Assembly: GCA_038380795.1 (NCBI GenBank)
Contig: CM076261.1
Span: 38,031,866 to 38,095,865, forward strand
Direction: 5' to 3'
DNA from: Pyrocephalus nanus
Taxonomy: Eukaryota > Chordata > Aves > Passeriformes > Tyrannidae
DNA length: 64,000 bases
Position numbers and translations under genes: made by a program
In this document: positions 1 through 13,471 of the stretch, piece by piece
Numbering within the stretch: position 1 is the stretch's first letter
Layout of the letters: every line of letters begins with the position of its first letter
The notes under the pieces: model-generated
The model's input: only the letters and a program-made list of their open reading frames with translations
Database searches by the model: none
Told to the model about the DNA's origin: nothing

Positions 1-1346
1 ACCAAGAAAGAAAAGGAGAGAAGATAGATACAGCTCTTTGTAGTAATGCTTAGATGTAAAGGTTAATGATAAAGTGTGGTGCTGTTTTTAAATGTTTCAA
101 AATGTAAAACAGATGAATTCAGATCTTCCTCATAAATGGACCGTTCTAGTTAAAACTTTGCAAAATTAATTCCTAGCTCTGCTTCTTTTTACTGAGAAAG
201 AAAACACAGTGGCCTTCTGGGGCAAGATCTTTAAAGATTTTCAATGAGATTTATGTGGCAGAAAGAGCTCTCAGAGACAAATCGATATAACTAAGTACAG
301 CGCTCTCATACAATCACACTGATCAGGAAAACTGGCTGCATCATCAGAGGGCTGTCATTTTCTCACTTGCACTGTGTGAGATTGCCTAAGGTTTCTCACA
401 ACATTGAAATCAAACCCTCTGGTTGACAGCAGCCAGTGACAACAGGGGGTTCAGGGCGAAGGAACTGTATCTTCTTGAGCTTGTGGGTTGTTAAACACAT
501 TTCTTTTTCTGACAGACTCGAGATTCCCATTCCCTGGCATCGTATTACCTGCACAGACACATTCTCAGACTGCAGCTGTCTAATAGATAATTTTTATAAA
601 CAAGTGTGAGGCCAGAGAGTGCAAGAAAAAGTACATTCTTATACTCTTTATACATCCAACGTCTTTCTTTATTTGGGAGTATTTTTGATCAGTCTACTTG
701 CAAAGAACAGAAAGACAATGCCTCGTATTGCTAAGATATTTCTGATCCTCATTGCTTCACTCTCTCATTATCAGATGAACCAATTGTATGATGTCTTTTT
801 ACTTGGCTCCTTCTACTTCATATTAATTCCCACTGCACCTACCCTTGGTATTGCTCTGGTTTTGTTCTGGCACTGTCAGGTTTGTGCTGCTGAGGAACTG
901 GTCAGAGCAGGGCTCTGCTGTTCTCAGTACTGCAAGGAGAAAATTCCCATGGCAGCAAACTTTCACAGAATAGGCAGAAAATATCTGAAAGAATTCATGT
1001 GTAACCCAGTAAAATCAGGAAATTAAGAACTCAGCCTAGTCACTTCTGAAAATCCTATTAGACAACTACATACAGGTCAACTTACTTAAATATATCTGTA
1101 AACCTGGACAGGCATCCAAAAAGCATATGAAGCAGGACATGCCAGCTGAATGCCATTCCTGTGTTTCTCAGTTAAGAACAAACTCTGCCTGTTTGTTCAA
1201 ATGCACACAGCAGTCTCACTTATTTACCACAAGTTATGCAGAAACTGTGCAAGTCTGGAGAGTCTGAAAATAACATATGCACCAGGGAGATATTAAAAAT
1301 GGGAATATAAAGTCCTACTTGAAAAAATGAAGGCTAGAGATACTTA

Positions 1347-1348
<2 letters not shown>

Positions 1349-1376
<28 letters not shown>
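1349..1376. repeat. (TG)n microsatellite
   Basis: About 14 uninterrupted TG units followed by CG. It lies in the DROSHA 3' flank and is probably length-variable. Confidence 0.95.
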
Positions 1377-1379
<3 letters not shown>

Positions 1380-4300
1380 TTAACTGTGGCAGCTGGCTTA
1401 GCAATACAAGTTTTCTGCTGATGGACATTAAAAGCATGAAGCACTGTGAGAAAAGTATTAGGCAGTATTTTTATGGAAATGTCCCTCACAGCTTTTTAAG
1501 GTCAGTTCTGCTACTTAACTATTATTCTTAAATATATGAGAAAAAGAAAATGAAAAATTAGTCAAAATGTTAGTTGTACTGGTAGTAAGAGATGAGGAGC
1601 ATACAAATTAGGGAGAGAGAAGCAAAAACAGAGGAACTGAAAAGATCGACACAGGGGAAAAAAGAAACCTCAGGAAGAAAATGAACATACCCTGTAAATA
1701 TCTTCAAGGTAACAATGTAAATGAAAGCAGGAAATTACAGCAAGTCTCAGAAGAAAACAGAGAAGTAATGGCCATAAGCAAAGAAAGAAAAAGTTTAGGT
1801 TAAACGTGAGCAAAAAACCAAGAGTAATGAGGCTAGTGAAAAAGTCAAAGATAGTTGAGGAGCAAATAATGCACATATTCAAGGACACTGGACCAAAAAT
1901 GAAATGATGAAGAGAACAAATCTGTAAAATTTAAGTTTTGAGAGGAAACAAAGAAGAAAGTCTTTCCTGGCACTCCATATGCGATTTTTCTCCACAATGA
2001 TCTGATCAACTTCAGATTGGCACTCTGTTCCATTTGTGTTAGTTGCAACATACCTGTTTTCTCATTACACCTGCTTGTTCATAGTCTTTTTTCTTTTGTG
2101 ACAGCTGATATCAGTCCTATTCTTTATTCTTTTTATCTTATTTGACATGTCATCAGTTTACTTCAGCCACCATGTCCTCATCTCATCATTTTGTTCCCTT
2201 TCCCTCCAGCTCCTCTAATAAGTATATAGACACATTGCTTTTGCAGTGAGCGCTGATTTGACTGTATGCTCCTTCAGCTGCATTTGCCTCAAGCATTTTG
2301 AATTCTGTCATGTTCCAAGAGAGCCTCTAGCTGTTCAGGTGTAGGTGACTGTTAAAAGCTGTGCAAATGGATGACCCTTTTTCAGCATGGGGCAGGTTTT
2401 CTATAGGCCTTTTCCTTCAAAAGACATCTCTGTTTCACTAAGTACATTATGATTAGGACGCAGCATAGATGCTGTTTCATCAGCAGTATCTCCTTGATAT
2501 TTTGACAAACTGTAAATTCATGCTTTTAAAGTCTCAATTACTTGCATGCCAAGGTTTCATTTCAAGGTTCCACTTTCAGCTCAATATAGACGCTTATTAA
2601 AGTCAAGGGAAAGACCCTACAGACTCAGATGAGTTTAGAATGAGGCCTTATACCTCTACTCAAGCTTAAGTAACCCTGGATGTAAATTTGCCATTTGGAT
2701 CCTTCACTGTGCAGCCAGTAAAATAGCCTCCAATTCTGCCATCGCAGATGGCATTCCAATTCCACAGTCTGTTTTAAGTCCTCACACAACTCTCCATACC
2801 TTTGTATGCAAGTGCTCAAAACCCTGTAACAGACTTAACCTTCCAATACTACAATGTCAAGAAGTGCTATTTTCAACTTTTGCAGATGGACAATTGACTC
2901 TCATTTAAAAAGGAGTTGGGCACCTACAAAACCTTGGTGACCACTGCCAAAAGGACCCAGTAGCTCTTCAGTTTTTCCTGGAAAAAGCACTTGAATACAA
3001 ATTTCCTAGTGGGTGGTTGTAACAAAAGAGAAAGCTAGGTAAAGATGGAGCACTACTATGGATACAAGGGCAGGTTAGCTCAGCAGTAAGGAGCTTGTGC
3101 CTGCCCAGGGACACTGACAGAAGACAAAGGGGAAAGAAAGAAAAGACAAAGTTCACAGTCCTTTAACATTTTTCTCCTCATTTTGCCATTCTAAAGTTGC
3201 CCTTGCTGGGGATAATTATCAACTATGAATGCCAGTGCTGGAGGAACAAAGTAGATTGCAGTTTTTACCCCTCTCCCGCATTTTCCATAGCTGTGACCAG
3301 ACCTCGGGATGTAACCTCTGTAAATGCTCCCTCATTACTTTCCTACTAATTAGTCTCATTTCATTTATGAGGTATATTATCTGGGGATTTTATATGGTTT
3401 AACACATTAGAAAATAAAGCTTCTTGACATTTGAAAATACTCTCACTTTGGAGAAACTGTCACTCCTCCTCACATCTGCACATAGTGGGATGGTTGAAAG
3501 AGTCATCTGGGGATAAGAAAGTGTTCTCCTCACAGCAATGGCTATGTTAAGTGTTAAGGAGGCCATGCCATGCTGGCTTAATGTGAGCACTTGAGCCTTA
3601 TTATAGCTATATGACACAAATGTTTGAAGCCTAGATTCAACTCATTTAACTATGGGCATTAGACTGTTCAGAAAGATAAAAGAGGTGTCACCCTTTGGTT
3701 CTCAGACAAGAGGGGTGATTCATCCTGCCTAAGCCATGAACTAATCTCTGGAGATGTGGCTTTCTCTCCCCACTTATCACAGCAGGGAGCTAGAGGGGGC
3801 CACAGCTGTGACTTCAGTGTCTGCTACTTGGTAGGACACATTTCAGCCTTAGAGTTTAGTATGATAAATGAACTTGCCTGATTTTGGGGTATTTTCTTTT
3901 TCTATGGGTGCAACTAACTGCAAGTTCTAACTTCAAACATGGTCCTAAAAGCTGCTTGTACCAGCCTATGACCAGCCTATGCTTCCCTCCACAGCTCTAT
4001 ATGCTTACATGCATACAAGCTGAAGGAAAATGTTACCGAAAATTCATCCTAGAGCAGCAGAAGTCAAATCAGCACACTTCCCCCCCAACTTTGATGGCTA
4101 AGGTACTTGAAAAATCAGAGGCTATTCTACAGAGCCACGTACATTCATAGGTCACTGGTATTCACCTTCAGCGGCATAGCCTGTTCTCCACTAACACCTC
4201 CTTGGAAATGTGAGAGAGATTACTGAGGATTAAACTCTGAAAGTGCCATACCAGAAGTCAAAAGAGGACCCTCTTTATCTTTGTTCACTGGAACCTCTTC

Positions 4301-5050
4301 TGATGGGATGTTTCCTCCAGACTTGCCTTCCCTTCACATGCCACCTTGTAGAGAAAAATTGCTGAACAAAAGAAACTGAGTTAAGGTGAACAACTTGAGT
4401 TGTATTACAAGTTTTAAGACATAAGGATGTGATCTATTCTGAAAATCCCTGATGATTTATTTAGTGGGCATATTTTTACATTGTTTCCTTTAACATCAGA
4501 GAAAATGTGCCTTTGGAGAAGCATGGCTTTTATCTCATCTCCTTTAAAATTGCATCACAGATCTCAAAAGAAAGGCTTTGCTCTGTCAGAATTTAAAATA
4601 TTCACCTTATGGCTGTCACCCAAAGTAGATGAAATATGTGCCACTGAGTTTTAAATGACTGCTTATGCTGCCAGTCATAGTCAGATTATGAATTGAATGA
4701 TATAAGTTCCCTCTGTTTCCCTGAAAGTGATGAAGTTGAATCTTTTTACACCACAAAAGGATTTGGCCCTTAAGTTTCAGTGTCTTCCAAATCCAAAGTA
4801 ATTTTATCCACTTGAATAATTTATCATCATAACCTATTTTTCATTAATTTGACTATGCTCTCATTCCTCTCGGGCTTGGTACTTACAACATAGCTCTACT
4901 GCAAAAAACGATGTGAAATTAGCACTTTCTTACTCAGCAGATCCCTTTCCTGTGTGAAGTCAGAAAGAGTGTTATTTAACTTACCATAAAGAGTATTAAA
5001 ATCTCCCTTTTCCCCCTTCCCTGCTTTTCACCCAACATGGCCAGTGCAGT

Positions 5051-5072
5051 GGGGGGGTGGGGGGAGGGTGGG
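5051..5072 (+). other. G-quadruplex-capable G tract
   Basis: Four runs of G (7, 6, 3 and 3) are separated by single T, A and T bases, the classic pattern for a stable parallel G-quadruplex. It lies about 8 kb beyond the DROSHA stop, in AT-rich DNA. Confidence 0.7.
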
Positions 5073-8000
5073 AAGAAAATATAACAGGATTTTTAGCTTT
5101 CATATTTATGTGACTATCAACTGAACTCTAGGGTCACCTGGGCAGCTTGTGCGTCTCTGGGCTGTGACCAGAGTGACCCTCCTGCTGCAGACAGCAGAAG
5201 GCTGCAGCTACCAGCAGACCTTGCAAAGCTGCTGCCACTGATAACATGCAAGTCAAAACAATCTGATTTCCCACTTCCAGCTGATGTGCTCAACTCAACA
5301 GAGACAGTCATAAGTTTAAGATTAACCTTGGGCATAAGAACTGCAGGACAATGGCCATTAAGATTCAAGGGACTGGAAACCAGATGAAGCTGTTCGTTTA
5401 TGTGCTGTAAAACATCTCAAGTTTGAACCCTTCTGTGCTAATCCTGAGGGATTTGTTTAGCTAAAATAGATTGTGGAATCAAACTGGGGGGCCCAGAATC
5501 AAATAAGATATGGGGACAATTTCTTAAGAAACTGATTGTTCATTCAGAGATGTAAGATCTCTTGTGGAAGATAATACAGTTTGAAGCAAGACTCCCTCCA
5601 ATGTATCCAAATTACTTTTTTTCTGCTTTTCAAGATAAGTCCTTTCTAAAACTTTATACTGCAAATTCAAAACTAGTTTCTCCTAAGAAACTTAATAAAA
5701 ATAGGAACTTTCAAAACAACTTTGAATTTTTCTTTGCCATAGGACATCATTTATTTCCAGAATATTCTTCAAATTTAGACAGCCTCTAACATATGACTAA
5801 GTCTGAAGTCACTTTGTCTGTCAAAAGATAAAGGGCAAATGAGTTATAAGGGCAGCTTGGTCATCAGAAGTCTTTCTCTTTGGACCTAAAGTAGTAAAAA
5901 ATATCCTCAGTCTTCCAAACAACTAAAGTCTCAAAAGGCCACAAATCCTAGCTTTGCAATAGGCCAACCTATTCAATACAAAGGTCAGCATCATTAAACA
6001 GAATAACAAGCCAATCCTATAGCCAGAAATGACAGATCTGCCTAGGAGGCGAAGGAGTCATGCAGCTGATGCAGCTGTCTCTCTGGGCCTCCTTTACTCC
6101 CACATTTGCACAGTCCAAAACTTCTTTGTACACACACACATGCTCTTCTCTGTTTAACTCCATAGACATGCATGTCTGTGTGTGTATGTATATGCCTGTA
6201 CTATGTATGCCTGTGCGGGACCAAGCAAAAATCCCTCCAAACATGTGAATCCACAAGATAAGCCATTACTAAACAGTATGGAAGCAGCAGCTGGTGGAAC
6301 TGAGCTTTTCCGCACATGTACTGTCCTCTGGACTTCCTCTTACTTTTCACTGCTTCGCAGGAAATAATGTTTTGGTCAGAGGTTAACCACATCTTGTAAA
6401 GTGAAGGACCTGTTTCTACTTTTAGCTCTCACTACCATCTCAACAGTTTCTGCCAGTCAAGGCTGGGCTAAACCCCATGCTCATTCCTCTGCCTGCCTTC
6501 TTATCAGCTGAAAATGCACTGGATGTGTTCCCACGAGCCTGCCTCGGCAGCAGCACACAATGCCCCCAGCCCGGGATAGTACTCAAGCCCCCATCTCTAT
6601 CTTCCCTTTACTGCCACGGGGGCTGGCAGCCACTAACCCTCCTGCAGCAACAAGCATGCGTGGCAGCACAAGACTAAGAAGGGGGTGCGCTCTTTTCTTT
6701 TTGTGATGTTAACTCATGGACCCTTCTACCTATCTGTGGCCATTTCTGGAAGGTTTTCTTTCTTTTCAGGGTACCAGGGAAATAGCTTAGGCACTTTGAA
6801 GCCAAGTACTTTTCATAAACAGAGAGCACAGCTGTTCATCTGCTTATTCCCTTTTGTCACCATGCTGGAAGTATATCATATGTGCTTAGAGCCATATTAA
6901 CCTCTTAAAGATTTGGTGAGGAGACAATCAGGCTCAAAAAAAACAACAGCCATTAACACCCAGCTGTGAATCCAGAACAGAAACCTGCCTTCCCCTGCGT
7001 GTGCCAAGCTCAGCCCCAATGCATCATGACAGTGCTGCTTGTTACTACCTGAGTGACGCTTGTCACACACACTGTTGAGACATGCTGAGCAGTGGACCTT
7101 GGAGCTACGAGCTTGAGCAGCCACAGCAGGAATTCAACAGCAAAGGCAAGCAAACGCAAACCTGGAGGCTCACACCATGCAGGGCCAGCCACTTGGATTT
7201 TCTTTCATTTTTTTTAAAATCACTTTTATAAGCTTTCACTATGAAAGAGATTAGGTAAATTCCCATTCTAGGCTGCTGTGCATGAAATTTAAAATAGTCA
7301 CATTAATGCAGAAATAAACCAACTACAACATCTAAAGCTAAATGCTGTAAATAAGTAGCTATGCAATTCGAAGAGAGGACAAATCTCAGCTGGGACTTGA
7401 CAGATTCAGGTTTTGTTCTCATTTCTACCCTTGACCTGTTCAGTGACTTTGAGTAAGTCGTTGCTTCCTTTCTATTTCTTCCTGGGTCAGGAATTGCCCA
7501 TTATTTTGTGTTTATAGTGGCTGGCATGAAAAGATCCAGTCCTAGGGAAGATCTCTGGACACTACTTCAATATGAACAATCTCTAAATACCTGTTAAACA
7601 ATGAACACAGAGAGAAGACTTCTGATATTTCATAAGTAAATAAATACATACATATCTGCCTTTACATGAAACACACATATTCAAATATGTTCCTAATTGA
7701 AATCTAGAAATCACAGCTTTGCTAGATTACTTCCCACCTCTGTATCTCTAAGATATGGAAGTTTTATTGCCTCACTTTTAATAAGTATAGATTTGTTATG
7801 TCTTACCTTTAAGATTTATTTTCTAGCTTTGCATAAAACTCAACTCTGAATTATTTTTTTTAAATTCATCATTATCCCAAGCATCTGGCACAGACTTGTA
7901 TTTATGTTACAATGAAACCCCGTATTTTTCAGTCTGCATTTGAAAGTATTTAACATTTTTCTATCCAAATCAATCTGTTTCTCAGCAGTCAGTGCTGAAA

Positions 8001-8113
8001 TAAGCCTTTTTCTAGTGTTTCAGGCATCTATTTTGCCTTTTCTAACCTTTTTCTCCATGCTTACATGTATAAATGTCCATTTATAAGCTGTCAGCTGAAA
8101 CAGTAGCAATGAT

Positions 8114-8129
8114 GATAATAATAATAATA
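8114..8129. repeat. (AAT)n short microsatellite
   Basis: About five ATA/AAT units in the 3' flank. Confidence 0.8.
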
Positions 8130-11100
8130 CCACCACCGGGAGCAAAAGGAATGGGAAGTCTTGACAATCTGTTTCTGAAAGTTTTGACGGCTTATAAGGT
8201 TGGCACTGTCTCACAATTTTGGATGTCTGGTCAAGCTCTGGTTCAAAAACTAGTAAGCAGTAACATATAGATTGATTGTTAATATAGAGAGACACCACTT
8301 GAAATGGGATATTGGTTGCAATATCTGACACATTATGACAGGTGGAACACATTTAAAACATTTTGTTTGGTTTTTGGAATAAGGAAGAAAACAACAGCAC
8401 TGAATGACAGGGATTTTGAAAAACAAAGATAAGGAAAAAACTTTTTTTCCTTTGGATGGTATGATTTTTCTTAATAATGACCAAGTTAAAAGACTCATGT
8501 ATTTGATCATGTTTTTTATCACAAGAACAGAAGGTAAGAGCAGCAATTTTGGATGACCTGTCCAATGAGGTCACTGAAAATGCTTCTTATAGAATTTTAA
8601 ATAGGTGGGTTTTTTTAATAAAGAAGAAATTTATAATTGGACATTGAATAACACTAGCATTTTCAAATGATGCTGGATTGAGAAATCACTGTTTTTTTGT
8701 TTGCCAGTTCAAGTATCCCTCTGGAAACAGAGCTGCAATATTTGAATTGTAATTCTAGTTGGCAGCAAAAACTGGTCACCATGTCAAAATTGTTCTGACA
8801 CAGTAACTAACTGAAGTAATGACAGGAGGAAATCTGTAGAGAAGTAACTTTAGTTTTTCAGAAATGTTGGCTGAGGTTGCATCAGTGGGGTCCCATGGGC
8901 TCCCATGACCACCATCTCCATCCTTAAATAAGTAACAAGCTACCTCCAGTGACAAACACTTACCCATCACTGCTGCATCACTTCTGGACTACTGATGTAT
9001 GGGCTGCTTCTGCCTCCAGTGAAGGTTCACAATTTGTCAGCTCAAGACTCTGTCCTTCGCTAATGGATTACTTTCGAAATGTCTGCTCTAACTGGAAGGT
9101 TTTATTTATTTATTTCCTTTTTCTAAAAAGGTGTACAGGCAACCCACTGTTTGGGCTCTGGCTTCTCATAGGAGAGTCACCAGTTCTAGAAATGCTGATT
9201 ATTGTTTTCGAATCCTTCACAGCAAAAGGGGATGAGGGTGACAGTGCCTGCATGGCCCAGTTCTTTTTTCTCCCTTACAGACCCTCTAAGGCATGGCAAG
9301 AGAAATGTAGCAGGCTTGCAAAGAAGATACTAAAGACACACACTAAGGCATCCATTGGATGAGGCATCATTGTCTTACTACAGAGACCCTGATGCCTGGA
9401 CCCAAGGGACAATTTCATCCTAGTTTTCATCCCTGAGCAATAGAATAAACAGTCCCTTATTCCCTCCACAAAGGCAGTGTGAAAGAGCTTGAGGGCATCC
9501 AAGTATGAATGTACTGTAAGTCACAGGTAGATATACCCTTATTCATGAAAGACTTTGAAGTCCTTTTGAGAAATACAGTGAGGATTTAGAAAAAAAAGAA
9601 AAATATACCTAGTTAGCAAGATTTTGGGTGTAAGTTGCTGCTCCCTTTGTTACCTCCAGCAGGCAGGTGAAGAAAAGGGCCTCTGAGGTAAACCTGCTCC
9701 CTGATGGATAGGGAAATATGCATGGCTGGAGCATGTAACCTATTTAACCTCAGGGCTTGAGAAAGAACATGAAAGTGTGAAGTGCAAGGTTGGATAGGAA
9801 GGGGGAGAAGCAGGGTGGGATTTATGGGTCACAGAAATTCTGTTGCAATCCCCTCCTCATCAAAGACAATGCAACGGTAAATGATATAGATGATCAATTC
9901 CCTAAGCTCTTACAGGGCTTTACAAACTTTCACCAAACAAACTTTTCACAAGTGAACCACTTACTTCATTTAAATATGCAGCCTGTATAATCAGAGTCTT
10001 TGAAGTAGGGAGACAGATGATCAGGATTTGCCTTTTGATCTTTCCAAATTGTTTTAGCAAGTAACAACTATGCCTGAAGTCTTTTCTGGGAAACTTTATT
10101 AGCAACGATGTTTACAACAATCTTAGAGACCAAGGTTCTCTTAGTATCGCTGTTAAATAATCCTCCAGAAACTGAAATCTTGCAAAGTAAACTTAGGGTC
10201 TACAGAAAACAGTCATGAATTTTATGTAAATTCAATTAAAATCCCTAATCAAATCAGCTACAATTCTATTAAATGCTCTGTACATATTTATATTAAAAAT
10301 AAAATAGAAAAAAAAATGTGCTTTCACAGTATCTGTTGGATTCATGCAGCTCTCAGTCTTGTTCTCCATTCATCTACTTGTACCCAAATCAAGTCAATGG
10401 ATCTGCCATGAGAACCTCTAGATCAGAACAGATCGGGCTCTGGAGCAAAGGAAAAAGGACCTGACTTTATCAGTAAACCAGAGACCCCTTCACATTTGCA
10501 AAAAAGGGCCCAAGCTGCCTAGTGAAAAGCTACAGCTGTTCCACTGATTAGCATGAGAAAAAAAATGATTTTTATCAAAGGCAACTTAAAGGCTTTCGTC
10601 TCCTTGGTGTCTGTTATAAAGAACTGTGCCCATGTTACACAGTCTATGCATCTCCTGAAATTCACAGGAACATTCACAGCCACTGCTTTTAGATAGTGCA
10701 CACACAGAAAGACACTGCAGTTTTAACACAAAAAAAAAGGAATATGAATTTTTTTACCTTGTGTTTTCTGTCCTCAAGACAAGGAAAACAAAATTGCTTC
10801 GGGCAATTTTTCTAGCCTATGCTTATACAATGAATAAAGGGAAGATAGCCCGCTTGTGAAAATACAGTTATCATCTGCCTTTTGAAGAAGTCCAAAAATT
10901 CATTAACTGCAGTAACTGGAATGCAGATATTGTTTAAAAGTTCAGTTTTTTCAAGCAATTTCTGGGTCAAAGAAGGAAAAAGAACATTTCTGTTTTCCTC
11001 CCCCCAAAGAGCCTATCTGATAAATTCAATCTATTTTTATGAAAATGTTTATGAATAAGCTTACAGTCTTCTTACAAGTGAAAAGTGAAATGGTGTATAG

Positions 11101-13039
11101 GATAAATGAAAGTAATGTTAAACTATGAGCTGAGAATTCCACTGGGGTACTTTGGTGATATCAGATATGCTGAGAGGCATTTGCTAAGCAACCGTACACC
11201 TGAATATGAAGTCACTGCGCTTTCTGCTTGTTAAATACATAAAACTGGTCACAGTTAAGAAATAAATATATAATAATGGTGTACACAGTTACACTTAACC
11301 CTCACCACCGCACCATTTCAACTGCTAGAAGCAGATGTGTGATTTTACAAAAGCATTTGAAATACAAAAGACTTGAGGACAGGGGAGTTGCTGCTGCTTT
11401 TCAAGCTTGCTACTAGGGAGAGGCATTTCAGCTTTTTATTAACAGACTGAAGCTATAAGAAGTTACAATCACTTCTCAAAAGTCAAATGGCAGCAGCATT
11501 CAGCAGAGAGCAGTTCTTTGTTTTTATCTCCTTTATGTTTTAATGGTTTATTATCACTCTCTAAATTACAGAATGTGTTTGTTTTTTTCTTCTCTCTCAT
11601 CCTCTGAAATGGACTTAGAGCACCAATCCATTAAGAAAAGGCAATCACAGAAGCTGGGAGAAGTGAGGTAGTGCTGTGGGCTCAGGTTTTAAACTCCCCT
11701 CCACATTTAAGTGCATCTCACACTGCATGTGTACAAAAACGTGCGTAATTAATACACACTGATTAGCTCAGAAATGAAACTCTGGGAAGACATTAGGGTA
11801 GGCTGAATTTTTCAGCTTTGTTTGTGTCTACTTGGGCATCCACAACAAAGTGCTTTTATGGATGCCCATCACACACTTACAGAAAGGTGCTTCAGACAAT
11901 CACCAAATTAGTTGCTTGGCATAGTGTAGACCTTGGGCAAAAGTCTTCTTTCATGAATCCCTTTGAATTCTTTGGGCCAGACTTGTGCATCCATGCTCAC
12001 AAAGCTGCCTGGTATCTTAACACGTACTTCTATGTTACACCAGATAAGATGCATAACTGACTTGCCAAAAAGGATCTGAAGCAGGAAGAAAACGCACAGT
12101 TAAGGAAAATAAGGGTTGCAACTGTTTCAATTACCAGAAAAGAAAGATAAAAAATGACTACACAGTATGTACTAAGGGACTGTTTTAACTAAGAACCCAG
12201 CATAATGGAAATGAAGGGCTTGAAGCAGGCACATTTAAAGTAAAAACAATGCACAAACAGCTACAGTGAAGCTGGTAACCAGTGGGAAAAACCATCAACA
12301 GACAATGGATTTTCATTTCTGGTGCCACTCAGCTTTTATAGAACAAATATCTGTCTGTCTAATACAAGCCACAGACACCAAAATTTCAAGGAAACTGTGT
12401 GACTTAAAACTGTACACCACCTTTGTACTACACTTTGGGGACAAATTCTGTCCTCCTTTTAATAAAAACCATTTTCAATGAACCTATCTGGAACAGCACC
12501 CGTAAAGAGTTTCTAATATACCATTTCACAGTTATGGTCACACTGCTATCTTCTCAACAAATAAATCCATTAGACAGCAGCCTCATAGAGCAAGAAGCCA
12601 AGAAAAAAATTAAACTTGTAAATGTAAACTCAGTACATTCTCTGCAAAAAAATTTGCCATTCTCTTGCTTCATAATTATCTTTTTCTTCAAGTTTTATGA
12701 CACTGATTTAAAACCAAAAACTCTCATGCTTCCACACACACCTGTGTCACATTCCAGTGGATTCCAGATATGGAATCTACTGTTTAAAGCAAAACTGTCT
12801 CCTTTGCTTAAATTACTATACCATTTTCTCTAAAAGGACCTGAAGTTTACAGGTCTGATTTAGCAGAATCAAGCAGTAAATTTAGCTGCAAAACTTAAGT
12901 TACGTACATGCTTAAGTGCTCAGCTGAATTAGTTTCTCATTCCTCCTCCACAGCAGAATGCATGCAATAACTTTGTTGGTCACTGGCAAAACAGCATTTG
13001 CACACAGGAGACAACTGTTAAACAGCTTTTCCTCCTATA

Positions 13040-13340
13040 AGATTTTTAAATTAATACTTTATTACTTCATACAACACAGTAAAAATAATAAAAATAATCC
13101 AACAACTTTTCATAAAAATTAAAGAGATTTAAAACTAAATCTTATTAAAAGCCAAACTTAAAACCAAACTAAAGAAATACTATATATGCACACACTTTTT
13201 TGAAGAAGAGATTACAATTTTCTTTTTGATATCAACAGGCACTCTTCATTCACCATCTGCAAGAAAGTAGGTTAGGTCTCCATAGGCCACAGTCAGAGTT
13301 ATTAAGTAAGTAAATATGCCACTGCTTCTGTGCCCTCCTT
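13040..13340 (-). other. DROSHA: DROSHA 3' untranslated region (predicted extent)
   Basis: About 300 nt follow the stop codon before the best poly(A) signal. The sequence is AT-rich and shows no open frame or repeat. The lower end is inferred from the AATAAA at 13058-13063 plus a normal 15-25 nt spacing; longer forms cannot be excluded. Confidence 0.6.
13058..13063 (-). terminator. DROSHA: Poly(A) signal AATAAA of DROSHA
   Basis: On the minus strand the hexamer AATAAA sits about 280 nt after the stop codon. A GT-rich stretch (GTTGTCTCCTGTGTGC, plus-strand positions about 13000-13017) lies a few tens of bases further along, as expected for the downstream element that binds CstF. Confidence 0.65.
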
Positions 13341-13471
13341 TTATTTCCTTGCTTCTTCAGTCTCCTCTGGCTCTCTCTCTTGATGCTCTCTTTCCCACCT
13401 CAATTCTTTCAACTCTTGTCTGTACTTCCGTTCAATGAACCGTTTCTGATGGGCCATCTGGGGAAAGTTAT
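13341..13471 (-). CDS. DROSHA: DROSHA window exon 22, last coding exon (1332-1374 and stop)
   Basis: The exon completes Tyr and reads NFPQMAHQKRFIERKYRQEL, then KELRWEREHQEREPEETEEA and RK before a TAA at 13341-13343. It holds the end of the dsRNA-binding domain and the charged C-terminal tail. The last residues (EETEEARK) differ from human (DETEDIKK), while length is unchanged. The acceptor is TGTGTCAG. Confidence 0.97.

Larger units (their letters stand above)
1..13039. other. 3' flanking/intergenic DNA downstream of DROSHA, no gene seen
   Basis: No open frame here has recognisable protein similarity or splice-linked partners. The longest (plus strand 619-1026 and 8949-9362) look like chance frames. 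I see a TG microsatellite (1349-1376), a G-rich tract (5051-5072), a short AAT repeat (8114-8129) and no clear LINE or LTR. In human the next gene on this side of DROSHA is CDH6; nothing of it was recognised here. Confidence 0.6.

Noticed and set aside
619..1026. 135-codon plus-strand open frame with several hydrophobic stretches
   Set aside because: No recognisable family and no splice partners, and amino-acid make-up is typical of chance frames in AT-rich DNA.
8949..9362. 137-codon plus-strand open frame
   Set aside because: No recognisable motif or homology, and no nearby exon continues it; treated as chance.
12423..12833. 136-codon plus-strand open frame just beyond the DROSHA 3' end
   Set aside because: Low-complexity, Lys/Phe/Leu-rich translation without a known family; opposite strand to the gene and no transcript evidence.
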